Source: Neodontobutis hainanensis
Taxonomy: Eukaryota > Chordata > Actinopteri > Gobiiformes > Odontobutidae
Length of the DNA: 64,000 nucleotides
Reading direction: 5' to 3'
Assembly: GCA_024349245.1 (NCBI GenBank)
Contig: JALDNG010000038.1
Span: 5,244,001-5,308,000 of the forward strand
The notes under the pieces were generated by a model, which ran no database searches, was not told where the DNA came from, and saw only the letters and a program-made list of their open reading frames with translations. Of this stretch, positions 50,532 to 61,050 are shown one piece after another. The number at the start of each line of letters is the position of its first letter. Positions within the stretch are counted from its first letter, which is position 1. The translations under genes were made by a program, and so were the position numbers.

Positions 50532-53500
50532 AGCCTAGACACTATAAAAAAAACTGCTTCTATCTAACTTATGTGTCCCATTCTGGTCAAATAAACTATT
50601 AAAGTGAATAATTAAGTGGCTACATCGATTATATGCTATGGATAAAGTGTAGGAGCAATTTGAATCACATACTAGTCATACGTGCCATGCTTTAAGGTCT
50701 TAAAACGGGGCTTGGTCACAGTTCACACAATTCACAGTCTGAATAAAATCTAAATATACAAGCTGGGACATGTCTGATTTGTTTATGGCCGTGACCTATT
50801 TAAATTGTCTCTTCACCCCAGGATATTTCTGTCGTTCTTGCACCTCACCTACAACCTTCCTGACGTGCCAGGATGAGAGGTGTGAAGTCATCCCGTCTTC
50901 ATCCCAGAACGGGAGGAAGAAACAGCAGTGTGAGACATTATATGAGCTTAACCGTTGCTTATGTTCTTAAAAATACTCACACTAACCTGACTTAGTACAG
51001 TCTGAGAGCTGAGACAAAAATGAAGCAAAAGTGCAAAAGTGTCGACACAGGCTCAGTGTGGGCCAGGGTAAAATAGATTAGAATGGGTTAGAATGCCCTG
51101 TGGGGGAAAAGAGAAGATATGGTTTGTGTTAAAGCGGACTGAAACTTCAGAGCAGAAATCGGATAAGAATAGCAGCTCACCACCCACCGCTAGCCAAAGG
51201 GGGACAAACACAGCAGCCGTACCTGTTGGGATAGGAACAAAAGGAAAGAAAAAAGTCTGAAGATATCGGAGAAAAATCTAAAGTATGGGACACGGATTCA
51301 GAGGATGCATCGATTTAAACAAGAGTGACAAATCATTAAACCCAAGCTGAGCATTTGCACTGCAAGAAACACGATCAACAAGCCACAGGAAGTTCATTAA
51401 TTTCCCACCGTGCTGAGGGATCGAGGAAACAGAGTCGATGTCAATGGAAGAAGTTTGCCTCGTCTAAACTTCTCACAGCAATAGCATGTCAGAGATGTCA
51501 GATCCACTAAGAAAACAGACCCACACATCATAAATAACTTACACAATAGGACACAGTCTATCTTTTTTATTATTAATGCCAAGGGGTTTAGGACAGTGAG
51601 ATAAAGACACTGTATGAAATGAATGTTAGGAAAGCATTGAGACTTTATTAGACCCATGTTTGTGTTTTAAACCAAGGCTGACCTATAGTGTTTGCTCCTG
51701 CAGGTTTATCTAGTGTGTAGCATGTGTCTGTATCTGTAGGGCAAACAAAGTCACATATGGGCCATTATAGATAAAGCTACATGACGCACCAAAAGCAGCG
51801 GGGACAGGATTGGAGCCCAGGTACAGTCCTCCTGCTGTGACTTTAGACTCACGGTCAAGGGCGAGGGTTTGATTTCACACAAAACGGTTTTCAAAATACA
51901 ACTGAAGGTTCGAAAGATGGAAAGAATGGTACACTACAAAAACGTAAGGCTATTCATAACGGCATTTTAATACAACTGACATAATATCACAATGGGTCCT
52001 ATTCTACAAAAAATACATCTCACTCTTTTTGTTCATTTTGAGGAATGTTTCATCCATTTATTTTCAAGTGTTAGCCACAATGACATACACGTGTATGAGC
52101 CCAGGAGCTTCATGTACTGCCTGATAGTTAAAGCCGTATACACATTTCTCTAAATAAGTGCCATGCCCTTCAGGAATTCTTTTTCCTTGATGCTATTCTG
52201 CTCTGCATCTCTTTTCCTCTTCTCCGTTCATGCTTGTAGCCAGAGGGGCGCTCTCCACGCTCGGATTGGTTTTATTGGCAGTGGTTCAGTTGTGGAGGAT
52301 GCCGGTGTGGCTCTCCATGTTGTGCTTGATAAAGATGGATCAGCGTACAACATTAGGCAGAGCAGCTCCCTTTTACATAACATTAAAAAGACAACACTCT
52401 GAAAACAGGTCGGGGTTTGTAGTCAAGCAGCACAAGCCAAACCAGGCTCTAGTGTGGTAAATAAATTGACTTAAACATGAAATACACAAATAAAAAGTGC
52501 ACAGGAATGACATTTTATGAGTCTTTAAGATGTGGCCGAAGTGTTTTCCAAAGCAGACAGAGGCAGAAGACAAGTGTTTGGGGCATTTGATGTTAGAGTG
52601 GGTCTGTCCTTTACAAGATGTGGGCAGCTGGTTCAGATGGTGTTACAGTGCTGCTGTAGACACATCTACCACCTACAATGTGGATATGGCAGAAGGTGAA
52701 ATTCACTTGCACTTGCTTCAATCACAATAAAAATAGAGGGCTATCTATATTTTGCTGCCTTAACTCCGGCCTCCACGCCCGTGAGGACTGCACTCTGACC
52801 TTGCCTATTTCTGCTTATTGACACTTTTATATCATCAAATTGGCTAAACAAGTGGGAAGCCTCCAGATTTTATGTAAGTGGGTGCTGCTGAAGCATAGAC
52901 CATCAATAAAAGCCGGCACAGAAAATAGCATCAGCCTCTGAGGCACAACGGGAACAAAGTTATTTGAGCGCAACAGCTCCAATCAACAACTATTTAAAGA
53001 CTGTGGAGCACCAAGATGTTCTGTACCAGAGAGAATGAAAGTGGGCAAGGGAAAATAACTAATGGTACAAAACAAGGCTGTGAGGTAGAAGAAGAGAAAA
53101 TACATGGGACTCTCATTAAAGGAGGTAATGGAGGAAATGTACCGAGAAACTAGAAAATGTGACATTGATTTAGGGACATCTAATTTGTTTTTTGGACGAA
53201 TCTGAGTGATTGACTTTAATTTGTTTGTCTTCAGAAACTTAGTAAGTAGTAACAGTTATAAAGATAACAGATAACAAGGTGTATAATGTTCAACACAACG
53301 CCCTGAGCCTTTACCCAGAATATATCTCCAAAAAAACTCTAAACTCCACCAGCTTTCTCTAAACAAGGCAGCAAGGTAAAGTTATAAAACACATTATGTG
53401 GGGCTCTCAATCCTGGAATGAATAGAGGGTAAGTTCAGCTAAAACGGAAAAATGTCACATTTATGTCATTGTATTGTGTAAAAACTCTATTTGGGGACCA

Positions 53501-54589
53501 TTTGTTGGCATTATAGAAGACTAATCTTCTGAGTGGCACCAAGGCCTGCTGTCTCTCTGCTTCCTGCAGCAGTCATTGTGATTTGTAGAGCAATTACCAC
53601 ACAGCTAGAGGAGAAGGAGCACTTCAGCAAGACGAGTCGGTGTCCTGCCTAATGCGTGACATCCTTGCGGTGTCTGTCAGGACCTGAGTCTAAAGTGGAA
53701 GTTAAACTGCATGTTACGTGTCGGCTAATGCTGGGAAGAGCTGGAAGGGTTTACTTTGGGTCAAAAGACACTGCTTTGAGAGACGTTGTGCAAAGAGGGG
53801 CATTGTGGTTTAGTTTTAAATAACAGCTCTGTCACTGCTAACGGTCCCCTGGAGCTAAGTCAGACGGGCAGTGTTGATGATTGACCTGATCAGATTTAGC
53901 TTTAATAAATTCACTCCTGATACCTTCAAATGTTATCAATTTAATTAGAGCGGTTTTCTTTTATTAGTGAGGGATTAAAGAAATGTTGTCTGACATAAAT
54001 TTAAAAAGTGACATAAACAGATTTTAATGTCTTATGCTAATCATAGCTCTGCTGTTTGTTTGGGAACATCCCTTGCTGCCAACTGTACAACAAGTAGGTG
54101 AAACTATTGTGATGTCCTCAAACTTTTTTATTACTTGAATTTGTCACAGACTCTTGTGTCCACATGGCTGTATTGTTTTCAGGCAAGTTTATGCTCACAT
54201 CTCAAAGATAAAGACTCTGAAAAGTGTCTAAAGCTCCTTTTTGACAGCACTCTGGGGCACACTTTACATAACAAACCCTGGTTAAACCCAGAGACTGCAA
54301 AGTCCAGTCTCTATTGGGGAGTGTGGGGCCTTTAAAGGGGGTAATATTTAAATACATGTATAAAGGATAAAGTTAGAAACATGGTGACTGGTGGAAGCTT
54401 ACTCACAAATTACAAAGCACTAGAGTGAGGGTTTGAGATGTGTGAGAGTGCTTTAAGTCACATAGATATGTAGTCTACCTTATGACAGTGTTGTGCCCCG
54501 AGTTGAACAAGAGTGAGATTATTTTCTCCCAAAGACCACATCATGAGTCTTTAGCAGCCTTGGGTTATTGCTTTCCAGTCATCTATGAA
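50532..54589. other. gene-poor stretch
   Basis: No gene was recognised. The segment 53815-53960 contains GATTGACCTGATCAGATTTA and a TTTAATTAG core and may be a conserved non-coding block. Confidence 0.38.
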
Positions 54590-54810
54590 AAGTCACATCA
54601 AGTCTCTGCTGGGATCCCTTAGGCAATAAATGTTTATAACGGAGCCCTCATCAACATGGGGAACAGTTTAATAAGTGGTAGATAGATCTCAAAGTAGGTT
54701 AATACCTGGCTGGGGAAAAGACATGAAAATTGCTTTTGTTGCATCTTAATTATGGACAGTCGTTTCTCTCTCCATTGATTAATGACGACCATCCGATTAC
54801 ATACAAAGAA
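54590..54810. other. candidate conserved non-coding element
   Basis: A non-repetitive block containing CATCTTAATTATGG (near 54743) and CCATTGATTAATGACG (near 54772), clustered homeodomain-like cores about 30 bp apart. It lies 600 bp upstream of a promoter-like segment. Enhancer identity is inferred by appearance only. Confidence 0.3.
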
Positions 54811-55199
54811 AGAAAGTGAATTATTGAAATGAATACGCCCCAGGACGATGTTTTGTAGACAAATAGTGCCATCTTGTGGAAACAGATTGAACTACGACAT
54901 AGTGCACACCCTGCAGAACTCAGCTTGAGGTTTTACAGCATCAGTGAAGTAATTCAAGGTAAACACAGATTTTAACAGAAGGCGCGTTTATAGCGAGAAA
55001 CCATCGGGATTCACTCTCTTTTCACACGAGTAGTTAAAGGATATCAGCGACAAAAACTACCTCTTTCTCAAAACTCCTCCACGTTTTCATAACAATACAT
55101 TAGTTATCGTTAAAATGCATTGTTTGCTAGAAACAAGTAGGCTGTTGCTTGTGTGTCAATAAAATAACGGGAAAAAAGCGCGACGCTGGCTCCCAGGCT

Positions 55200-55460
55200 G
55201 TTACCCAGTGTGCATTGCGGGGTTGACCATTAATACATATATATTGAAATGAGCGCTTAACACTAAAAAATACACGTATTGCCAAAGAATTTGTCGGCTA
55301 AGTTGTAGGCCGATCGTGCTGCTGGGGATTGTACCTCGAGAATAAATGTTAAAACCGTGAGTGAGGTCGGTAGCACTGTCTGGACCCTTTATAAAATGGC
55401 GGCGTCCTGTCGCTGTCGGCTGGTCCGATGGTGGTGCGGCTTCAATTGATTGCTACAGTG
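55200..55460 (+). promoter_or_regulatory. housekeeping-type promoter of an unassigned transcript
   Basis: TACCCAGTGTGCATTGCGGG (55202-55221) is close to the ZNF143/THAP11 motif found at many ubiquitous vertebrate promoters. Further right, AAAATGGCGGC (55393-55403) matches the YY1 motif in sense orientation, as it often appears just downstream of a start site on the transcribed strand. A fair splice donor, ACA|GTGAGT, follows at about 55455. Together these predict plus-strand transcription starting near 55370-55395. Confidence 0.5.
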
Positions 55461-56040
55461 AGTTACAGAACCTCTACGTTTCTTCTCTCCCCTCCCACAC
55501 CTCCGGCCTTGACTAGCCTTTTTGACCCCGTTAGGATAATGTGCATCATGACTAAAGCCAGCAAAAAACATTTACTAATGACTCCTATAATAAACTCTGA
55601 AAAGCTGGAAGTTGCTCACTTCATTGGTGCTAAAATGTCTACTCCAATAAAAAAAAAAGTATAAAGCAGAAACACTTCTATAGCCATGTCTACTCCAATG
55701 GTCAAATTAAATTACACTTTTCACAACTTGGCATAGTGATTAATTATAAAATATATATTTCTCCAACGCATTTTAAGGGTATGAACCTGTATCCAATCTA
55801 ACTATTAACAGTACAGCTGAGTGTAATGGCTATGAAATCTTAAGGTTGGTTGTATTTGCTTACCTTTTGGGTCTCTCTGATGTGAATGTTACTGCTGTTG
55901 TATTTGTTTAATGTCTTATCTTTTTCATCACATTTTCACATTTTAAGCATTATGTATATTTTAAAACTTCCATGTTGGTTGTGAGCTACTGTGCAGTATA
56001 ATTTCTCATTTTTGGGATAAATAAAAGTATTTTGCTTTCT
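55396..56040 (+). ncRNA. possible short transcript, coding potential unclear
   Basis: Downstream of the YY1-type promoter a transcript could run to a poly-A signal AATAAA at 56020-56025. The ATG inside the YY1 motif opens a frame of only 17 codons. A second ATG at 55428 opens 78 codons ending in KKKV before a stop near 55664, but it has a weak start context and no recognisable domain. A pyrimidine-rich tract ending in TAG near 55515 could be an acceptor. I cannot tell a small protein gene from a non-coding RNA. The 3' end would face the 3' end of pomp, about 220 bp away. Confidence 0.3.
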
Positions 56041-56242
56041 ATTTATTAATTTCTAAGTAGTTTTAAGTATTTTTTATCTAAAAACCCATGGAGCCAAGAC
56101 ACTTAACATGAAAAGATTACAGGCATGTCTTTTTCTTCCAGCCATTTTGCTTGTTCAGAGTAACACAAAATAATTAAACCAACAAATATTACCTAATTTA
56201 TGAGAAGAAAAAAAAAACTTTTCAAAGTACACAAATCAAGTG

Positions 56243-56248
56243 TTTATT
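56243..56248 (-). terminator. pomp: poly-A signal of pomp
   Basis: AATAAA on the minus strand, about 130 bp past the pomp stop codon, in the expected position for cleavage and polyadenylation near 56220. Confidence 0.65.
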
Positions 56249-56376
56249 AAGAAATAACCAACGACACATCAAGCCCTAGACCAAATCCAACCAGCTTTTA
56301 GTCAGTTCTCCACAGCATTTCTTGCAACAGTATGTATACAAACAATGACCGAAATGTTCTACATATATTGTATCTT

Positions 56377-57883
56377 TCACAACAATCCAAGTTTATATTC
56401 GACCATCAGATGTGGTTCTCCCATCACTTCACTCTGCCCTGGATCTGAAAGTGATCAAAACAATATTTTAACCATCTTCCATAATGTGACAATACAATGA
56501 GTTACATTATTTTAGTTTAGATGGATTTTAATTTTACCATTGAGAACATCCTCAAAGCCAATGGTGTCGTCACTTCCTCTCAGCGTATCTACTGCAAGGT
56601 TTGAACTTGGCAAGAATGGCAGACGCTGGATCTGGAATAAATGAGATGGATAAATTAGATGATACCAGCACAAGATTGTTATTGTTTTTTTAAAATGCCA
56701 AGGTATTACTCAAGAATAATAAGCATTCACCTGTCTAGCTGCTCTATACTCCATCTGTAGTTTGAGCGGTGCATGAAGACCCTGAATGTTTCTGAGTGTG
56801 GAGAAGTTCATCTTGTCCTTGTTGAGCTGGTACTGTAAACAAGAAAGATGATTATACAAACTATTATTACTGAATATTTCTCACTTATAATTAGAAGGTT
56901 GTGGAAGGTTTCAATGTGCTCACTCTAAAACACTAATGAATTTGTTATTTCAGCTATAGATATATAATTAATGGGATGCCATATTGTCAAGAATGTTCCT
57001 TTATAATGATGTTGCCTTAAAAAAAATAAAAATAAATAAATAAAAAATAAAAAATCAGTTGGGCAAATGGATAAGATTAAGAATAAGATTTGAATGCCTT
57101 AAAAGCTATAACAAAGCCATGGTTGTATTATTCAGAGTAGCTAAGCTAGTGTTGTTGGTCAATAATTTAGTCTTGCGAGGTTCTTACATTACCTTCCCAA
57201 GTGGGCAATTGTCATAAAAATTAAACCATGGCAGCAAGTTAGAAACAATGCGTCAGTTACTACATTTAGCCTCTTAAAAAGGGTGATTAGACTTTAAATT
57301 TTTATTTAACACTAACTTACATTCTTTTCCGACAGCTCCAGTGGGTGGCTGGGAAGGAGCTCATTCTTGACACTTGTGAAGCTGTTCATGGTACAAGCAC
57401 ACAATTTTTATAATAAACGTTAATGTTTCAGGTGAATCAAGTTGTATGCATTTCAAAATTCATATACATAATTTGTTGACCCTTACCCGCTACGAAGAGA
57501 GTCTTGAAGTCCGTACGCTCCCTGCGGACAGAAACCTGCCACCGGGATGCTGTCCTTCATCTGGGATCGAAGCCCTCGTGTGTCCTGAAAGCGTTTTAGA
57601 TATGTTTATTCTTTGTAACTAGCACGTAAACAGAATTACTTACAATATTGCTAAGCACGTAGCGCCTTTTTAAGGGCAGTGACAGTAAATAGCAGACGAA
57701 GCTAGCTAAATGGATTAGCTTCAGTGACTAATCAAATTCACAAATACGAAAATTCAGTTCTGCGTAAAACCTAATGTAAATTAAGGGAACGTAAAGTACG
57801 TAAAAATGTAATAATGAACCATAAAAATAAATAGTTCGAAGGAGTAACATAATAAATAGGTTAATGAAACACATCTTTACCAT
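56377..57883 (-). CDS. pomp: proteasome maturation protein (POMP/UMP1)
   Basis: POMP is the chaperone that guides assembly of the 20S proteasome core: it is built into the half-proteasome, promotes dimerisation and is then degraded as the first substrate. Six coding exons were traced: 57883-57881 (the ATG alone), 57584-57487, 57381-57321, 56832-56731, 56631-56538 and 56444-56377. All junctions are GT-AG and keep the frame. The joined frame has 426 bases, giving 141 residues, the same length as human POMP. Diagnostic segments are KDSIPV near residue 11, SVKNELLPSHPLELSEKN (about 37-54), QLNKDKMNFSTLRNIQG and APLKLQMEYRA in exon 4, RLPFLPSSNL and DDTIGFEDVLN in exon 5, and MGEPHLMVEYKLGLL at the C terminus. 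The start ATG directly touches its splice donor (ATG|GTAAAG), as family alignment requires. No broken residue was seen. It is a single-copy-looking, intact gene. Confidence 0.97.
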
Positions 57884-58144
57884 AGTGATTCCGCTTGTTC
57901 CACTTTCTTTTCAACACACTTGCATATCCGGTTGTGTCGCGTTTTTATGACACTGCTTCCGGCACAGTTTTTTTTTTCTTGCGCATGTTTATCACCTAGT
58001 GTCAACATTAGAACATCATATGCAATAAAATCGGTACATTTTAATGCTCGTAGCAAAATAAATGCCAATTGAACTGTAATAGGATAGTCGTAATAGTCGT
58101 GTTTATTATTTGATATATTAATTATTGGACTGTACTACGTACGT
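57884..58144. promoter_or_regulatory. divergent interval between pomp and tRNA-Cys
   Basis: This 261-bp interval must hold the pomp promoter on the minus strand and the upstream region of the tRNA gene on the plus strand. Two ETS-type sites lie in the pomp 5' region on the minus strand, CCGGAAG (57956-57962) and ACCGGAT (57926-57932). There is no TATA box at a sensible distance, in line with a constitutive gene. A tiny upstream frame, ATGCAAGTGTGTTGA, precedes the pomp ATG. Confidence 0.55.
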
Positions 58145-58216
58145 GGGGGTATAGCTCAGTGGTAGAGCATTTGACTGCAGATCAAGAGGTCCCCGGTTCA
58201 AATCCGGGTGCCCCCT
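58145..58216 (+). tRNA. tRNA-Cys (anticodon GCA)
   Basis: A 72-base gene that folds as a full cloverleaf. The acceptor stem pairs GGGGGTA with TGCCCCC, and U73 is the discriminator base expected for cysteine. The D arm holds TAGCTCAGTGGTAGAGC (A box). The anticodon stem TTGAC/ATCAA style loop CTGCAGA carries GCA at 58177-58179, reading UGC and UGU. The T arm is CCCCGGTTCAAATCCGGG and contains the B box. There is no intron. The run TTTT at 58218-58221 follows as a Pol III terminator. No mismatch suggests a pseudogene or a SINE. Confidence 0.97.
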
Positions 58217-58217
58217 C

Positions 58218-58221
58218 TTTT
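58218..58221 (+). terminator. Pol III terminator of tRNA-Cys
   Basis: Four T residues two bases after the end of the tRNA, the usual RNA polymerase III stop signal. Confidence 0.8.
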
Positions 58222-58608
58222 CTTCCTCCCATTGGTTATACTTTTTCATTAATCGTCGCATTTCTTTCCTTTTTCGACCTAAAACAGGAACTTACTTTTA
58301 TTTATGTTCATATAACAATGTGGTAATTACATGTAAGGGTGTATGAGTTAACACACCAACAGTTATACACAAGATTAAATGTAACATTACAAATTTTCCC
58401 TGTGACATATGCAACCCAATTTAGTTATCACAGAAACTGCCAAACCCTTTTCCCAGTGCATAACCAAATGTGTCTACTCATTATCCGCTCGCTCAGTTTG
58501 GTTATTATGGAGTCACATAGGAAATAGGACAGTAGCCTATTAATATTAGTGCTTAAATAAAAAAACAGAAAACAGTTGCAGCTTAAATGCACTGATGATG
58601 GCAACAAT
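58222..58608. other. spacer between tRNA-Cys and the C11orf65 homologue
   Basis: AT-rich sequence with no recognisable gene. It should contain the end of the leftward C11orf65-like transcript. Confidence 0.45.
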
Positions 58609-58610
58609 GT

Positions 58611-58616
58611 TTTATT
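58611..58616 (-). terminator. probable poly-A signal of the C11orf65 homologue
   Basis: AATAAA on the minus strand, about 370 bp after the stop codon at 58984. Confidence 0.5.
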
Positions 58617-58983
58617 AAATTGTTTTCAGTGTATGGGTCAACTGTGGAGGCTGGAAGTACAGATGGAATTTGTGTTACGGCGTACTTTTCGTCAGTGGCC
58701 TAACCCATGTAATGAAATGGTCCTAGGATGGGTAAAAAAAAGAAAATATAAAAATGTTGTATAGTCTTATTACTAAACTATGACAGCAGATGGGGCTAGA
58801 GTATCCATCAGCAGACGTCACATTTTAGAAGAATACCTATACTGCTTTCGGAAGGCTGACTGCAGGCTAAATGTTTCCACTGTGTTATGTACCTGCAAAG
58901 ACAAAGTGAAAATTATTCATATCATTTCCTTAGTGCAGTCCTCTCAAGTGAAAAGCACAAGTCATGGACAAGTGTGGACAATC

Positions 58984-60298
58984 TTACTCTTCAAAGTTAA
59001 GCATGTCTGACCAGGCCAGTAGTTCATCCAGCTCCCACTCAGAAATCTCTTCTTGGTCCTCCCCTAAAGAGTCCACCACTTCCTCGGTTAAATTATCCAC
59101 CAGCTTGGCCACTTGTCCAAGTCTACTCTCCATACTTCCCCGGTTATACCTGCATGTATTAATAGGACAGATAAAACAGAAAACACATAAACACAAAGAC
59201 TATATATTACACACAAGTACCATCACTAGTAAAACCAGTTGACATTTTTAACTATACATTTAGTGTGTACTGAGTATGTACAGCAAAGGTTGCAAAAGAC
59301 TAATACAAATTGTCTTTGTACATATTTTATTCCATTAATAAAAAGGCATCTAAATACGCAATTGCCATGTAAACACTATGTTGGAGTCTTTACCTGTTTA
59401 TGACAAGATTAACCAAATATTTCTAAGCAACTCACAGTTGTCTGAGCCATTGAATTTTCTTCTTCTTCCTCCACCTGTGTAAATCCTGCTGTCTCTGCAG
59501 CTTTGTATAGCGAAAGTCAATTATTTTGTTATCTTCACTCTCCGCTGAGTCACTTTTAGGAAGCATCTATCAAAAAGAACACAATTGATAAGCATTTTGT
59601 ACTTGTAATACAGATTTGAGATCATATCACAAGCTCCACAGTAACAGTATGCTCACCGTGCAATTGAAAAGCCTCCAGTTGTTGTTCTCCCTTCGTTGGT
59701 ACCACCCAGTGCTGTTGCTAGCTTGCTGCATCACACGTTGCCTAGTGTTGAGCTGTGCATAGGTCCTCGGACTGCTGGCACACAGGTCTGCTATAGGTCG
59801 ATATGTGAAGATTTTATAGTAGATGCTTGGCGGAAAGGTAATCTGAAAGTTTATTGATGTAGGCACACAATGAATTATACCTAATCAAATCCACAACACT
59901 TACTCCCTAATCATAATTATCTCTTACCCCTCCAAGTCGAAACCTGATAAACACACCTGCAGCCGCATCCAGCAACTCTCCCTGACAGATAAAAACACAG
60001 ATTGTCAACATAATTTACAGATTTCTTGATATAAAATCCCTGGTACCTCTCGTGGGTTGACAGTTTTGAGGATCATCTGAGGAGCTCCCTGGTTGCATTC
60101 GGTGATCAGATCCTTGTAGTACTTAAAGACAGCTCTGAACTGCAGTTTATCAAAAGAAATGAGTGAAATTTAGTCATCTTATTCACATTATTACACAAAT
60201 AATATTAGCACATATAGCGCAACATCTACCAGATATCTCCTCCAGGTTTTCTGAATAATCAAAGCTGCTTTGTTGTGCAGCTCTTCTGGGGTCGCCAT
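58984..60298 (-). CDS. C11orf65/MFI homologue (mitochondrial fission-linked IQ-motif protein)
   Basis: Six coding exons join in frame through GT-AG introns: 60298-60230, 60139-60047, 59981-59928, 59842-59657, 59566-59436 and 59149-58984, giving 232 residues. The match to human C11orf65 runs along the whole protein. Near the N terminus, ALIIQKTWRRYL is an IQ-like helix. Exon 3 has ELLDAAAGVFIRFRLGG. Exon 4 has FPPSIYYKIFTYRPIADLCA followed by SSPRTYAQL and later GWYQRRENNNWR. Exon 5 has FRYTKLQRQQDL and KKKIQWLRQL. Exon 6 ends with EWELDELLAWSDMLNFEE. The human protein continues well beyond this DMLNF-like point, so the fish form is shorter at the C terminus. Human C11orf65 is also called MFI and has been linked to Drp1-dependent mitochondrial fission; the role in fish is not shown by sequence. 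The start ATG at 60298 is supported by its position just before the IQ helix and by a preceding acceptor. Confidence 0.93.
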
Positions 60299-60306
60299 TC
60301 TTTTCC
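60299..60306 (-). other. 5' UTR start of coding exon 1, C11orf65 homologue
   Basis: The minus strand reads a pyrimidine-rich tract, then CTGTCACAG as acceptor, then GAAAAGA and the ATG. The translation start therefore seems to lie eight bases into the second exon. Confidence 0.55.
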
Positions 60307-60681
60307 TGTGACAGAATATATGCAGCCCAAAAAAAAGTAATTTTAGTCATCAATTTTGATGAATGCCCCATTATGTACAAAAATCCTGGTAAGAAAGTAA
60401 AGACAGTCTATATGCAAATTATTGTTGTAATATCAGATGTAATACTGAACTGTTAAATTTGAGCAGGAAGTGGCTAACGCTAATGCTAACTAGCTAGGTT
60501 AGTTGTAATAGATTAATTAGATGATAGCTAGACAACTCATAAGATAAAATGTTCTGAAAGTTAAATGAGAATGTAGTATAAACTAGATAGTTGTTAGCTT
60601 ACACAAACAAAGGCTATTTCTAATGTGTTTAAAACGGGATATTCAGATTTATAATTATCAGTAGTAGGAAAAGCCTATTAC

Positions 60682-60780
60682 CGGACAACGTCTGAGAGAA
60701 CATTAGCCTCTTAGCCACACAAATATGTAACTTAGCAACGCAGCTTAGCATCATTCACTTCAAAATAAAATGTAGCGTGA
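60682..60780 (-). promoter_or_regulatory. probable 5' UTR exon and promoter of the C11orf65 homologue, with X-box
   Basis: A donor-like sequence, GTCCG|GTAATA, on the minus strand (GT at 60681-60680) would end a short non-coding first exon that splices to the acceptor before the ATG at 60298. Just upstream, GTAACTTAGCAAC (60727-60739) fits the RFX X-box pattern GTNRCC, spacer, RGYAAC, apart from T in place of the last C of the first half-site. RFX sites are typical of ciliary and testis-expressed genes. The start site and the limits of the exon are estimates. Confidence 0.45.
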
Positions 60781-60971
60781 AATTTTCTGCACGTCTGTTT
60801 TATTAAGCTTGTTTCACACTTTGACATCATTCGTTTTGTATATTTATTTAGACAATTTATATATATTATATTTTAGGTATTTGTAACTGGTTCGCCATAC
60901 TTTATTTTCATGTTTATATTATGAGTAAACATGCATGCAATTCCTAACAACACACTTATGACCTATGTGTA
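60781..60971. other. AT-rich upstream flank
   Basis: No feature was recognised. Confidence 0.4.
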
Positions 60972-61050
60972 ACATAAACTGAACAAAAATATAAACAGTT
61001 TTGTTTTTGCCCCCACTTTTTATGAGCTGAACTCAAAGATCAGAGCAGTG
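60972..61050. mobile_element. Tc1-like terminal fragment
   Basis: The phrase ACTGAACAAAAATATAAAC followed by TTTTGTTTTTGCCCCCACTT and TATGAGCTGAACTCAAAGAT matches, in reverse orientation, the outer right arm of the element at 6619-7813 (compare TTTGAGTTCAGTTCATAAAA at 7733). Only one end is present, so this is a solo terminal remnant. Confidence 0.75.
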
